A stretch of DNA of 64,000 nucleotides, taken from the NCBI RefSeq assembly GCF_000745235.1, contig NZ_JQNL01000001.1, positions 3,838,001 through 3,902,000 on the forward strand. Direction: 5' to 3'. The notes under the pieces are model-generated. The model saw only the letters and a program-made list of their open reading frames with translations, did no database searches and was not told where the DNA came from. Shown here in pieces: positions 9,921 to 23,534 of the stretch. Made by a program: the position numbers and the translations under genes. Source of the stretch: Luteibacter mycovicinus (GTDB lineage Bacteria > Pseudomonadota > Gammaproteobacteria > Xanthomonadales > Rhodanobacteraceae). Numbering within the stretch: position 1 is the stretch's first letter; each line of letters starts with the position of its first letter.

Positions 9921-11618
9921 TCAGGCTTTTGCGGCAGCGCGTTTCTTTCGGTCCTCGTCGCGCAACTCGCGACGGAGAATCTTGCCGACATTCGTCTTCG
10001 GCAGGCTGTCGCGGAATTCGATCTGCTTGGGACGCTTGTAACCGGTGAGGTTCTCGCGGCAGTACTCGCTGAGGGCTGCTTCGGTCAGTGAGGGGTCCTT
10101 GCGGACGACGAAGAGCTTCACCACTTCGCCCGAATGCTCGTCGTCGATACCGACGGCGGCCACTTCGTTCACGCCGGGGTGGCGAGCGACGATGTCTTCG
10201 ATCTCGTTCGGATACACGTTGAAACCGGAGACCAGGATCATGTCCTTCTTACGATCGACGATGTAGACGTAGCCGTTTTCGTCCATCTTCGCGATGTCGC
10301 CGGTGCGCAGCCAGCCGTTGGCGTCGAGCACCTTGGCGGTTTCGTCGGGACGGTTCCAGTAGCCCTTCATCACCTGCGGGCCCTTGATGCAGAGTTCGCC
10401 GACTTCGCCGAATCCGAGCACGTCACCGTCATCGGACCAGATCTGCACGTAGGTGGACGAGATGGGCAGGCCGATCGAGCCGTTGTATTCCTTCAGATCC
10501 AGCGGGTTGATGCAGGCGGCCGGAGACGTCTCGGTGAGACCGTAGGCTTCCGCCAGCGTCACGCCCGTCGTCTTCTTCCAGCGCTCCGCCACCGCGCGCT
10601 GCACGGCCATGCCGCCGCCGAGCGAGAGATGCAGGGCCGAGAAGTCGAGGTCGGCGAAGCCCGGCGTGTTGAGCAGGCCGTTGAAGAGCGTGTTCACGCC
10701 GGTGATGGCGGTGAAGCGCTCTTTCGAGAGCTCCTTGACGAAGCCCTTCATGTCGCGTGGGTTGGTGATCAGCAGGTTCATCGCTCCCATGCGCGTAAAG
10801 ACCAGGCCGTTCGCCGTCAACGAAAAGATGTGATACAGCGGCAGCGCGGTGACGATGATCTCTTCGCCGGCCTTGGCCGAGCCGCTGATCCAGGCATCCG
10901 CCTGCAGCATGTTCGCCACCATGTTCCGGTGGGTGAGCATCGCGCCCTTGGCCACGCCGGTGGTGCCGCCGGTGTACTGCAGAAAGGCGATGTCGTCGTG
11001 ACCGACTTCCACGGGCGGCAGAGCGTGCGACTTGCCGCGCTCGAGCGCGTCTTTGAAGCGGATGCTGGACGGCAACTTGTACGCAGGCACTTCCTTGCGG
11101 ATGTGCTTGACGACGAAGTTGATGATGTTGCCCTTGGGAAACCCGATCAGGTCGCCGACGCCGGTGGTGATGACGTGGTGCACCTTGGTGCCGTCAAGGG
11201 CCTGCTGCACCGTCGCCGCGAAGTTGTCGAGGACGACCAGCGCCTTCGCGCCCGAGTCTTCCAGTTGGTGATGGAGTTCGCGGGCCGTGTAGAGCGGATT
11301 GGTGTTCACTACCGTCAGGCCGAGGCGCAGTGCGCCGAACAGCACGATGGGGTACTGCAGGAGGTTGGGCAGCATGATCGCGATGCGATCGCCCTTGACC
11401 AGACCGAGTTCGCCGGAAAGGTAGCCGGCAAACGCGGTCGAGAGTTCGTCGATCTGCCCGTAGGTCAGAACCTTGCCGAAGTTTTTGTAGGCGGGACGGT
11501 CACGAAATTTCTTAAAGGATTCTTCGAAGACGGCCGCCACGGAGCGGTAGGCGTTGACGTCGATATCGGCGGGGATGCCGGCCGGGTAGTGGGCAAGCCA
11601 GGGACGTTCAATGCTCAT
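9921..11618 (-). CDS. fadD: Long-chain fatty acid--CoA ligase
   Basis: FadD activates fatty acids to acyl-CoA through an acyl-adenylate, feeding beta-oxidation. The AMP-binding loop YTGGTTGVAKGAMLTH lies near residue 215, and the acyl-CoA synthetase hinge and C-terminal motifs YIVDRKKDMI and GYKRPK follow. The ATG at 11618 (MSIERPWLAHYPAG) gives 565 residues, matching the family; a longer in-frame start at 11729 adds a Cys/His/Arg-rich leader unlike any FadD. Confidence 0.94.
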   Translation of the reverse strand: MSIERPWLAHYPAGIPADIDVNAYRSVAAVFEESFKKFRDRPAYKNFGKVLTYGQIDELSTAFAGYLSGELGLVKGDRIAIMLPNLLQYPIVLFGALRLGLTVVNTNPLYTARELHHQLEDSGAKALVVLDNFAATVQQALDGTKVHHVITTGVGDLIGFPKGNIINFVVKHIRKEVPAYKLPSSIRFKDALERGKSHALPPVEVGHDDIAFLQYTGGTTGVAKGAMLTHRNMVANMLQADAWISGSAKAGEEIIVTALPLYHIFSLTANGLVFTRMGAMNLLITNPRDMKGFVKELSKERFTAITGVNTLFNGLLNTPGFADLDFSALHLSLGGGMAVQRAVAERWKKTTGVTLAEAYGLTETSPAACINPLDLKEYNGSIGLPISSTYVQIWSDDGDVLGFGEVGELCIKGPQVMKGYWNRPDETAKVLDANGWLRTGDIAKMDENGYVYIVDRKKDMILVSGFNVYPNEIEDIVARHPGVNEVAAVGIDDEHSGEVVKLFVVRKDPSLTEAALSEYCRENLTGYKRPKQIEFRDSLPKTNVGKILRRELRDEDRKKRAAAKA

Positions 11619-11740
11619 GAATCGGACGCGCTCCGTAAAATGACTGTCGCACGGCACACGTCCCGTACGATGCGGCATTGGAGCATACGCGTGCGTATAG
11701 CGGCAAGCCGCAACGCAGCGTGAAATCAACCGGAGAAGCC

Positions 11741-12175
11741 ATGAGATTGCCGTCGATCCTCGCCTTCGTTTTCGCCCTTGTCATCGCGCTGTCCGGGTGT
11801 CATCGCACCCCGGATGACGAGCGGATTCGTGAGGCCATCGCGACGACGGCAGCGGGAGCCGAAGCGGGCAAGGCGTCCGACACGGTCGCCGCGCTTAGCG
11901 ATGACTTCGACGGTAACGCCGGACAATTCGACAAGCGGGCGTTGTCGAACATGGTTCGCCTGTTCGCACTGCGCGGGCAGGGCATCCACGTGCTGATGGG
12001 GCCGGTGACGGTCGAGCCGCGTGGCGAGCGGAGAGTGGCGAGGTTCACCGTGACGCTTACCTCCGGTAGCGGCGTGTTGCCGGATAACGCGGGGGCGTAT
12101 GACGTCGAGACGGGATGGCGTAAGGACGGTGGGGAGTGGCGGTGTTTTACGGCTAGCTGGAAGCGGGCGTTGTAA
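11741..12175 (+). CDS. Small predicted lipoprotein, possibly NTF2-like fold
   Basis: The ATG at 11741 gives a signal peptide with lipobox LSGC at about residues 17-20, so the mature protein is probably anchored to the membrane. The remaining ~125 residues run as helix-helix-beta strands ending DVETGWRKDGGEWRCFTASW. That end resembles NTF2/SnoaL-like proteins, though this is only a fold impression. An in-frame ATG at 11678 would bury the signal peptide. It is divergent from fadD. Function unknown. Confidence 0.75.
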   Translation: MRLPSILAFVFALVIALSGCHRTPDDERIREAIATTAAGAEAGKASDTVAALSDDFDGNAGQFDKRALSNMVRLFALRGQGIHVLMGPVTVEPRGERRVARFTVTLTSGSGVLPDNAGAYDVETGWRKDGGEWRCFTASWKRAL

Positions 12176-12192
12176 ATGAGATCGCCAGCGGG

Positions 12193-12240
12193 GCTGGCTC
12201 CTGCCAGAGCGGCGCGATGCCTGCTCTGGCAGGAGCCAGC
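12193..12240. repeat. Inverted repeat, 18-base arms, between lipoprotein gene and acnA
   Basis: Arms 12193-12210 (GCTGGCTCCTGCCAGAGC) and 12223-12240 are perfect reverse complements around 12 bases. The GGCTCCT/AGGAGCC core links it to the element at 4331. It separates convergent stops at 12175 and 12255 and probably terminates both genes. Confidence 0.75.
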
Positions 12241-12254
12241 CTCCTGGTGGTGCT

Positions 12255-15002
<2,748 letters not shown>

Positions 15003-15241
15003 GCTGTACTCCTGGCGTGACGTTCTTTAGCTGGGGAGGCCTGGAGAAACCCCGCAGGGGTTCCGCCAAAGCGTCGATTATCGCGCAGTCCGCCGCCCCT
15101 GTGCGACCGCCACGAGTCTGGCGTCGGGCTAGAATGGCGGGCTTCGGGGCAGGGCCGGGCGATGATTCGGCGGCGAAAGGATGGAGCGGTAAGCGGATGG
15201 GCGCAAACGTATTTGATGGCACGCAGCGTTCGATGATTTCG

Positions 15242-16162
15242 ATGGCCCTGTCGTCGGTGTCGCTGCGCGACCTCGCGCTGGTCCAGGCGGTGGCGCGCGA
15301 AGGCAGCTTCACCAGCGCCGCGCGGGCCATGTACATCAGCCCGTCGGGGCTCTCGCATCAGGTGCAGAAGGTCGAGCAGGCCCTCGGCGTCCCCTTGTTC
15401 GAGCGCGGTGGCCGGCGGGTCGTTCCGACCGTCGGCGGCCAGCGCCTGCTGGGTTATATCGAGGCCGTGCTGGGGTCGGCCGAACACCTGGAGCACGCCG
15501 CGCGTGCCGGGGACGTGGCGTTTGGCGGGGAACTGCGCCTCGGCGTGCCGTCCACACTGGGACCGTATCTGCTGCCGCATTTCATCGAGCCGTTCCCGCA
15601 GCGTTTTCCTGGCGCGCGGCTGACGATCTCCGAGGGCAAGCCACGCGGGTTGCTGCGCCGCCTTCACGAAGGCGAGCTCGATGCCGTGCTGGCGCCGCCG
15701 AGCACGACTGCCACCGGACTCGAATCCGCGGCGTTGTTCTTCGAGCCGTACGAGTTGATGCTGAACGCGTCGCATCCGCTGGCGGGAAGGGCCTCCGTGG
15801 CGCTCACCGAGCTGGATGCCGCCGATGCCACCCTGATGGCCGAGAGCCATGGCAATGGCGTGTCGGATCTTGGCATGGCCGGCGCGGCGCGGCCGGAGCG
15901 GATTCAGGACCTGAGCCTGGAAAGCCTGGCGTCGCTGGTGGCGATGCGCGGCGGCTACACCCTGGTGCCGATTCTTGCGCACGAGCGGCTGGGGTCGATC
16001 CGCAACGTGGTGCTGGCGCAGGTCGAGGGTGCGCGGCCGGGGCGTCACATCGCGCTTTACTGGCGGAGTGCCACGCCATGGCGTGAGGATCTGGGCCGGT
16101 TCGGGGACTTGTTGCGGGAGCTGGCGGGGTCGATTCCGGGCCTGGATGCGGCCGCTTCGTAG
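15242..16162 (+). CDS. LysR-family transcriptional regulator, OxyR-like but without cysteines
   Basis: The start at 15242 (MALSSVSLRDLALVQAV) gives 306 residues, the LysR norm; ATGs at 15197 and 15233 are alternatives. The N-terminal winged helix reads SFTSAARAMYISPSGLSHQV. The effector domain resembles OxyR (GPYLLPHFIEPFP, LSLESLASLVAMRGGYTLVP). Yet the segment matching E. coli OxyR Cys199-Cys208 reads ESHGNGVSDLGMAG, and the whole protein has no cysteine. Disulphide sensing is therefore excluded. It is divergent from acnA, with 239 bases between them. Confidence 0.88.
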   Translation: MALSSVSLRDLALVQAVAREGSFTSAARAMYISPSGLSHQVQKVEQALGVPLFERGGRRVVPTVGGQRLLGYIEAVLGSAEHLEHAARAGDVAFGGELRLGVPSTLGPYLLPHFIEPFPQRFPGARLTISEGKPRGLLRRLHEGELDAVLAPPSTTATGLESAALFFEPYELMLNASHPLAGRASVALTELDAADATLMAESHGNGVSDLGMAGAARPERIQDLSLESLASLVAMRGGYTLVPILAHERLGSIRNVVLAQVEGARPGRHIALYWRSATPWREDLGRFGDLLRELAGSIPGLDAAAS

Positions 16163-16165
16163 CCC

Positions 16166-16792
16166 TTAACCCCCGTCGTCCAGCGTGGACCCCGTCAGCA
16201 ACCCCCTCGCCAGCATCGCGCATTGCTTGCGATAGATCAGCAGATGCCACTGCCGCCCGCCGATCTGGTGGTACAGCACCGCCGACCGCACAGCCGCCAG
16301 TAACGACGCCCGCACCCGATCCACGTTCGGCTTCTGCTGCAGGTGCGTCGGGTTGCCGGTCACCATCACGCGCGGCTTCAGCGTCGACAGCGTGGTCGAA
16401 TAGATCTCCGCAAGCCGCGCCGCGACATTCGGGTGCTCGATCCCGAAATGCTCCACCTGCCGCTGCGTGGCGACGATGCCCTCGCGCAGGCGATCGAGCA
16501 GACCGCGATGGCGCGACAACGAGCGCTCCAGCCGCAGCACGGTGATCGCCATCCGCATCACCGCGATATCGCGGGTCTCGTCCTCGAACTGAGCCACGAG
16601 GGTGCGCAGGCCACGGCGCACGCCGCTGACGCCGCCATAGACGGACGCGACGGAATCCGCGTCGATACGGAACACGCTACCCACGCTCGCCTCGAATGCG
16701 GCATCTTCGCAACGGCCTTCGGTAGCCAGTTGCTGGGCCAGTGAGGCACCCTGGAAAACCCCCGCGAGGGCGAGGACGCGTTCTTCGTTCAT
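16166..16792 (-). CDS. hflD: HflD-type protein (lysogenization regulator homologue)
   Basis: HflD is a mostly helical, membrane-associated protein; in E. coli it affects lambda CII and lysogeny, while its host role is unclear. The ATG at 16792 gives the usual start MNEERVLALAGVFQGASLAQQ and 208 residues. Family segments GVRRGLRTLVAQ and VMVTGNPTHLQQ are present. The order nudJ-mnmA-hflD is the same as in E. coli, which supports the call. Its stop is four bases from that of the convergent LysR gene. Confidence 0.92.
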   Translation of the reverse strand: MNEERVLALAGVFQGASLAQQLATEGRCEDAAFEASVGSVFRIDADSVASVYGGVSGVRRGLRTLVAQFEDETRDIAVMRMAITVLRLERSLSRHRGLLDRLREGIVATQRQVEHFGIEHPNVAARLAEIYSTTLSTLKPRVMVTGNPTHLQQKPNVDRVRASLLAAVRSAVLYHQIGGRQWHLLIYRKQCAMLARGLLTGSTLDDGG

Positions 16793-16820
16793 GGGTAAAG
16801 CCTGGAAAAAATGAGAGGGG

Positions 16821-16844
16821 ATCGCGCGCAAGGCGCGCTCCTAC
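16821..16844. repeat. Solitary REP-like half element between mnmA and hflD
   Basis: ATCGCGCGCAAGGCGCGCTCCTAC at this position matches one arm of the 9804-9915 element with a few changes (right arm GTCGCGCGCAGGGCGCGCTC). No partner arm follows, and the flanking genes are co-directional. It is a single copy of the same dispersed family. Confidence 0.65.
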
Positions 16845-16874
16845 AGCGTAGAGGGGGCGTGTAAGGGCGCGGGG

Positions 16875-17969
16875 TCATGTCAGGCCGCCGTAGGTGGCGT
16901 CCGTGGCGGCGATCACCGCGCCGCCGAGGCAGGCCTCGCCGTCGTAGAGCACCACGGACTGACCGGGGGTGACGGCGCGCTGGGGCTCGTCGAACGACAC
17001 ATATAAGGTGTCGCCACGGATCTCGACGGCGCAGGCCTGATCGGCCTGCCGGTAGCGCGTCTTCGCGGTGCAGCGGAAGGCGGGGGCGGGTGGCTCGCCC
17101 GCCACCCACGTCAGATCGGTGGCCGTGAGCCGGGTGGACTGCAGCCAGCGGTTCTCGCCGCCCTGGGCGACGATCAGCGTGTTGGCCGCGACGTCCTTGC
17201 CGACCACGTACCAGGGCTCGTTAGGCGCGTCGGCGCGGCCGCCGATGCCCAGGCCGTTGCGCTGGCCCAGCGTGTAATACATCACGCCCTGATGCTCACC
17301 GATGACGCGCCCGTCGGGATCGACCATCGGACCTGGCCTGGCCGGCAGGTAGGCGGACAGGAAGGCGCGGAAGTCGCGCTCCCCGATGAAGCAGATGCCG
17401 GTGGAGTCTTTCTTCGCATGCGTGGGCAGCGCGGCTTCGCGCGCCATCTCGCGCACCAGCGGCTTTTCGATCTCGCCGACCGGGAACAGCGTGGCGGCGA
17501 GTTGCTTCTGCCCAAGCGCATGCAGGAAGTAGCTCTGGTCCTTGGCGGCGTCCACCGCGCGGAGCAACCGGTAGCGCCCTTCGTGAAAATCCACGCGCGC
17601 GTAGTGGCCCGTCGCGATCTTCTCCGCGCCGAGGGCCTGCGCATGTTCGAGAAAGGTCTTGAACTTGATCTCGCGATTGCACAGCACGTCGGGATTAGGC
17701 GTGCGGCCCGCCGCGTACTCGGCAAGGAAGTAGGCAAAGACGCCGTCCCAGTACTCGCCGGCGAAATTTCTTGCGTGAAACGGAATGCCCAGCCGGCCGC
17801 AGACGGCCACGGCATCCTTGCGGTCGTCGTCGGTGGTGCAGGGGCCGGAGCGGTCGTCCTCCTCCCAGTTCTGCATGAACATGCCTTCGACCTCGTGTCC
17901 GGCCTGCTGGAGCAGGAGGGCCGCGACCGACGAGTCAACGCCGCCGGAAACACCAAGGATCACCTTCAC
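16875..17969 (-). CDS. mnmA: tRNA-specific 2-thiouridylase
   Basis: MnmA thiolates U34 of Lys, Glu and Gln tRNAs using sulfur relayed from TusE/IscS. The PP-loop [15 protein letters not shown] is at the N-terminus. The two catalytic cysteines are seen in [11 protein letters not shown] and [12 protein letters not shown]. It has 364 residues. Its ATG overlaps the nudJ stop by four bases, so the two are translationally coupled. Confidence 0.96.
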   Translation of the reverse strand: MKVILGVSGGVDSSVAALLLQQAGHEVEGMFMQNWEEDDRSGPCTTDDDRKDAVAVCGRLGIPFHARNFAGEYWDGVFAYFLAEYAAGRTPNPDVLCNREIKFKTFLEHAQALGAEKIATGHYARVDFHEGRYRLLRAVDAAKDQSYFLHALGQKQLAATLFPVGEIEKPLVREMAREAALPTHAKKDSTGICFIGERDFRAFLSAYLPARPGPMVDPDGRVIGEHQGVMYYTLGQRNGLGIGGRADAPNEPWYVVGKDVAANTLIVAQGGENRWLQSTRLTATDLTWVAGEPPAPAFRCTAKTRYRQADQACAVEIRGDTLYVSFDEPQRAVTPGQSVVLYDGEACLGGAVIAATDATYGGLT

Positions 17970-18454
17970 GCGGAGGGCTCGGGCAGGCGGCTGGTGACGG
18001 CGTCCAGCGGAAAACGGCGTCCGTCCAGCCAGGCGTCGATCGTCTCGAGCACGAGCGGGCTGCGCAGGCGCGAGCCCAGCGCCTCGATCTCGTCGCGTCG
18101 CAGCCAGATGGCCCTGCGAATCCCCTCATCCAGGGGGCGATGCTCATCGTATGAGGTGACATGACCCGCAAAACCGAAACGCAGCACTTGTTCGCCGTGC
18201 TCCGGGCTGGCCCACTGCCAGACGCCGAGGAAAGCGTCGAGCGCGATGGTGTGGCCGGTTTCTTCCAGGGTTTCTCGGATCGCCGCGGCCTGCAGGCTTT
18301 CGCCCGGATCGAGATGACCGGCCGGCTGGTTGTAAGCGACTTCGCCAAAGACGTCCTCTTCGACGATCAGGTAGCGATCGCCGCGCGCGACGACGCACGC
18401 CACCGTGGCACGGGGGCGCCAGACGTTTTCAGGCTGGTTGGAAGTCGGCGGCAT
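17966..18454 (-). CDS. nudJ: NUDIX hydrolase, NudJ type
   Basis: NudJ hydrolyses nucleoside di- and triphosphates and hydroxymethylpyrimidine pyrophosphate in E. coli. The NUDIX box is complete (GHLDPGES...RETLEETGH, residues about 43-65 from this start) and the WNQPAGHL-like stretch YNQPAGHLD matches NudJ. The ATG at 18454 ([12 protein letters not shown]) is closer to the E. coli length than an in-frame ATG at 18490. Position beside mnmA and hflD supports the call. Confidence 0.87.
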   Translation of the reverse strand: MPPTSNQPENVWRPRATVACVVARGDRYLIVEEDVFGEVAYNQPAGHLDPGESLQAAAIRETLEETGHTIALDAFLGVWQWASPEHGEQVLRFGFAGHVTSYDEHRPLDEGIRRAIWLRRDEIEALGSRLRSPLVLETIDAWLDGRRFPLDAVTSRLPEPSA

Positions 18455-18543
18455 CGGCGGAAAGGTCGGGTGGGCTCTGGAAAAAGGCATATTGTGCCAT
18501 CACCTGTGGAAATCGAGCCGGAGGACGACGGAATTCCGGTGTA

Positions 18544-18549
18544 TATAAT
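18544..18549 (+). promoter_or_regulatory. Perfect -10 box (TATAAT) upstream of clpS
   Basis: TATAAT lies 29 bases before the clpS ATG. The 17-base-upstream hexamer (GAGGAC) is a poor -35, but a TG two bases before the box may give extended -10 character. It implies a short leader for clpS-clpA. Confidence 0.55.
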
Positions 18550-18578
18550 CGAATCGCGTACCGACAGGTTGTCAATTA

Positions 18579-18911
18579 ATGTCCCAGGAACACGAACACG
18601 ATCAGGAAAGCGATCGCGGCCACGGGCTGGCGATCGAGACCGTTCGTCCGGAAACGGCAAAGCCACCGCTCTTCCAGGTGGTTTTGCTGAATGACGATTT
18701 CACCCCCATGGATTTCGTGATCGAGGTTTTACGTACGTTTTTCGGCATGGATCAGGAGCGGGCGGTCCAGGTGATGCTCCATGTGCACACGCGAGGGAAG
18801 GGCGTGTGCGGCGTGTTCACTCGCGAGGTGGCAGAAACCAAGGTGACTCAGGTCAACGAGTACTCACGGTCGAATCAGCACCCGCTCTTGTGCACTATGG
18901 AAAAAATGTAG
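18579..18911 (+). CDS. clpS: ATP-dependent Clp protease adaptor ClpS
   Basis: ClpS binds N-degron substrates and hands them to ClpA. The 110-residue protein has the substrate-pocket residues in [12 protein letters not shown] near residue 38 and [19 protein letters not shown] at the ClpA-binding face. The N-terminal tail ([13 protein letters not shown]) is acidic and flexible as in the family. clpA starts 80 bases downstream. Confidence 0.97.
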   Translation: MSQEHEHDQESDRGHGLAIETVRPETAKPPLFQVVLLNDDFTPMDFVIEVLRTFFGMDQERAVQVMLHVHTRGKGVCGVFTREVAETKVTQVNEYSRSNQHPLLCTMEKM

Positions 18912-18991
18912 GCGCTCCCCCATCTGGTGTTCATGCGGCAATGAAACATGGGGCTGGTCCCCGCCGCCCACAGCTATCGGAGACGGTCCGT

Positions 18992-21259
<2,268 letters not shown>

Positions 21260-21300
21260 GTTGGAATGATGGTTTGAAAGACATGCTGGCTTGAGAGAAA

Positions 21301-21326
21301 GGGCGGCCTGCGGGCCGCCCTTTTTT
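21301..21326 (+). terminator. Rho-independent terminator after clpA
   Basis: GGGCGGCC (21301-21308) pairs with GGCCGCCC (21313-21320) over a four-base loop and is followed by six T. It lies 41 bases past the clpA stop and before the clpP-like start at 21366. Confidence 0.85.
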
Positions 21327-21365
21327 GCCGCCAGAAGTAAATACTGCCCCATGGAGATAACGCAC

Positions 21366-21965
21366 ATGTTCAGCAACGAAACCGAGCCCAAGCCGACCGC
21401 CGGTCAGGGCCAGGGCAGCACGTTCCTCGAAGAGAAAGCGTTCCGCGCGCGTACCGTGCTGGTGTTCGGCACGATCACCGACTCGGTCGCCGCCGATACC
21501 GTCCGTCGCCTGCTGGCGCTGGATGCCGAATCCGACGCCCCGATCGACATGATCGTGTCCTCGCCGGGTGGTCACCTGGAGTCGGGCGATGTGATCCACG
21601 ACGTGGTCCGCTTCATCACGGCGCCCGTCAACATGATCGGCACCGGCTGGGTCGGCAGCGCCGCCACGCATCTGTACCTCGGTGCGCCGCGCGAGCGTCG
21701 TGTCTGCCTGCCGCAGACGCGCTTCCTCATCCATCAGCCGAGCGGCGGCGCGGGTGGTCAGGCCAGCGACATCGCGATTCAGGCCAAGGAGATCATGAAG
21801 GCGCGCGAGCGCATCGCTGGCGTCATCTCCCGTGAGAGCGGCCAGCCGATCGAGCGCGTGCGCGAAGACATCGAGCGCGATCTCTGGATGTCGGCCGAAG
21901 ACGCGGTGAAGTACGGCCTGGTCTCGCGCATCGTCGAGCATCGCAAAGACGTGCGCCGCGACTGA
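21366..21965 (+). CDS. Divergent ClpP-family serine protease next to clpA
   Basis: This S14 peptidase of 199 residues is probably a second ClpP. The triad is intact: Ser98 in GWVGSAATHLY, His123 in FLIHQPSGG, and Asp172 in ERDLWMSAEDA; spacings of 25 and 49 equal those of E. coli ClpP. The active-site strand differs from the usual GQAASMGA. The ATG at 21366 has GGAG ten bases upstream; an ATG at 21351 lacks that. Because clpP normally sits with tig and clpX, this copy may serve ClpA in particular, which is inference. Confidence 0.88.
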   Translation: MFSNETEPKPTAGQGQGSTFLEEKAFRARTVLVFGTITDSVAADTVRRLLALDAESDAPIDMIVSSPGGHLESGDVIHDVVRFITAPVNMIGTGWVGSAATHLYLGAPRERRVCLPQTRFLIHQPSGGAGGQASDIAIQAKEIMKARERIAGVISRESGQPIERVREDIERDLWMSAEDAVKYGLVSRIVEHRKDVRRD

Positions 21966-21991
21966 TTCCCTCAGGAATCGCGACAACAAAA

Positions 21992-22020
21992 AAGCCGCGG
22001 CGAAAGCTGCGGCTTTTTTT
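21992..22020 (+). terminator. Rho-independent terminator after the clpP-like gene
   Basis: AAGCCGCGG pairs with CTGCGGCTT over a CGAAAG loop with one G-U pair, followed by a run of T. The A run on the other side lets it work on infA too, since infA converges on it from the minus strand. Confidence 0.85.
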
Positions 22021-22051
22021 CGGCACCTACCCGGTGCAGCGCGAGACGCGC

Positions 22052-22270
22052 TTACTTCATACGGTAGGTGATACGACCCTTGGTCAGGTCGTAGGGGGTC
22101 ATCTCGACCTTCACCTTGTCGCCGGTGAGGATGCGGATGTAATGCTTGCGCATACGGCCGGAGATATGGGCAGTAATGACATGCCCGTTCTCGAGCTGCA
22201 CGCGGAACATGGTGTTGGGCAGGGTCTCCTGGACCGTGCCTTCCATTTCGATGACGTCGTCTTTTGCCAT
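22052..22270 (-). CDS. infA: Translation initiation factor IF-1
   Basis: IF-1 occupies the ribosomal A site during initiation. The ATG at 22270 gives the classic 72-residue OB-fold protein, [18 protein letters not shown] through RITYRMK. An in-frame ATG at 22306 adds 12 residues not found in the family. It converges on the clpP-like gene. Confidence 0.97.
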   Translation of the reverse strand: MAKDDVIEMEGTVQETLPNTMFRVQLENGHVITAHISGRMRKHYIRILTGDKVKVEMTPYDLTKGRITYRMK

Positions 22271-22358
22271 GTGTTCCGGGTCGATGAACGGCCGGAATGG
22301 CCGCATAAGTCCCTTAGTATGCCATGCCCGCCCGCCCGAGTCACCCCACGGGGCGGTC

Positions 22359-22634
22359 TCAGGCGAAGTGCTCGTCCAGCTTCCTGCGGATTTCTTCCTC
22401 GATGGTGCCCTTGAGCGGCGAGAGCAACATGCCCAGCTCGGCGGTCACGTGCACGTCGGTATCCGAGACGGCGATGGCGCCCTTAACGCCGGACCGGGCG
22501 AAGCTCATGGTGTCGCCGTTCCAGCTGCCTTCGGTGCCGAACTTCTCGCTCATGCGGGCGGCCACTTTCTCGACCACGGCGCGCGCCTCGGCCACGGTCC
22601 TGCCGTGCGGGCGGCGGATGTCGATCTTCGCCAT
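22359..22634 (-). CDS. Polyhydroxyalkanoic-acid-system family small protein
   Basis: This 91-residue protein begins [20 protein letters not shown] and contains [21 protein letters not shown] and [19 protein letters not shown], the layout of the PHA granule-region small-protein family. The family name comes from gene neighbourhoods in PHA producers and its biochemical role is not known. The ATG at 22634 is preferred over 22685 because the family starts at this Met. No phaC is in the window. Confidence 0.78.
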   Translation of the reverse strand: MAKIDIRRPHGRTVAEARAVVEKVAARMSEKFGTEGSWNGDTMSFARSGVKGAIAVSDTDVHVTAELGMLLSPLKGTIEEEIRRKLDEHFA

Positions 22635-22760
22635 GGGAGTCTCCTGTGTGTGGAAAGCGACGGAGTCTAGCAGGACCGGCATCACGCTACGTCGACACCT
22701 TTAAGTTCAAACAGATACCGCACTCTGCTAAAGTCGCTTCGTCAACGTCCCGGTTCCTCC

Positions 22761-23534
22761 ATGCGCATCGAATTCGTCAGCTCGGCTCGCGGTGATTTCC
22801 ACTGGTCACGGCCCGTGCTCACGATCGGCCGTGGTGAGGACAACGACCTGGTCGTGTCCGAAACCCAGGTGGCCGCGCGTCACGTCACCATCCATCGCGA
22901 CCGCCGCGGCCTCGTCCTCGAGGTGGCCCCGGAGACGGGCCGTGTCTACGTCAATGCCCGTCCCGTGCGCGAGCGTGCGCTGCTGCGTCCGGGCGACAGC
23001 CTGTCGCTTGGCGACTGCCGCATGTTGTTGCGCGACGATGCCGACCTCGATGCCCGCGAGACGGTCGAGCCCACCGAAGCCCGCTGCACCGTCGCCTTGC
23101 GCCCGGTGGCGGGGCCGTTGTCCGGCCGCGTCATCGCCGTGGGCGACCGGCTCGAGCTCGGTGCCACCCATGGCGCGCTGCCGCTCGAGCTGCCCGGCAA
23201 CGATGCCGCCTTGCTCGTACTCGCCTGGGAAGGCGGTGAACTCATCCTCGACGGGTCCCGTGTGCCTGCGAGGCATGCGGTCAGGGTCAATGGCGTCAAG
23301 CTCGTCCGCGCCGTGCTGCAGCCAGGCGACCAGATCGGCCTGGCCGCGCATCGCTTCGTCGTCGACGGTCCCGGCTGGTCGGCCGAACCGGTTGTCGTCA
23401 TGCCGGAGCCGGAAGTCGAAGCCGACGCGGCGAACGACGAGTCCGGCGGCGCCCGCGGGGATGTCTGGTGGCTGATCGTCACCGCCGCGCTGCTCGCGCT
23501 CGGCATCGCGCTGGTGCTCTTCGTCAAGCTCTGA
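22761..23534 (+). CDS. FHA-domain membrane-anchored protein
   Basis: The first ~90 residues form an FHA phosphothreonine-binding domain, with LTIGRGEDNDLVV, the serine/histidine strand VAARHVTIH and VNARPV. A second FHA-like copy, less complete, spans about residues 112-215 (VNGVKLVRAVLQPGDQIGL). The C-terminus is one membrane helix (DVWWLIVTAALLALGIALVL) with the FHA parts cytosolic by inference. FHA proteins often partner Ser/Thr kinases or secretion systems, but no such gene is near. Its stop overlaps the stop of the convergent toxin gene by 11 bases. Confidence 0.88.
   Translation: MRIEFVSSARGDFHWSRPVLTIGRGEDNDLVVSETQVAARHVTIHRDRRGLVLEVAPETGRVYVNARPVRERALLRPGDSLSLGDCRMLLRDDADLDARETVEPTEARCTVALRPVAGPLSGRVIAVGDRLELGATHGALPLELPGNDAALLVLAWEGGELILDGSRVPARHAVRVNGVKLVRAVLQPGDQIGLAAHRFVVDGPGWSAEPVVVMPEPEVEADAANDESGGARGDVWWLIVTAALLALGIALVLFVKL

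Noticed and set aside
21366..21965. Apparent loss of the ClpP catalytic Asp (YGLVS instead of YGLVD)
   Set aside because: Counting from the active His shows that the catalytic Asp is the one in ERDLW (Asp172, 49 residues after His123), as in E. coli Asp171. The D in YGLVD is not catalytic, so the triad is intact.
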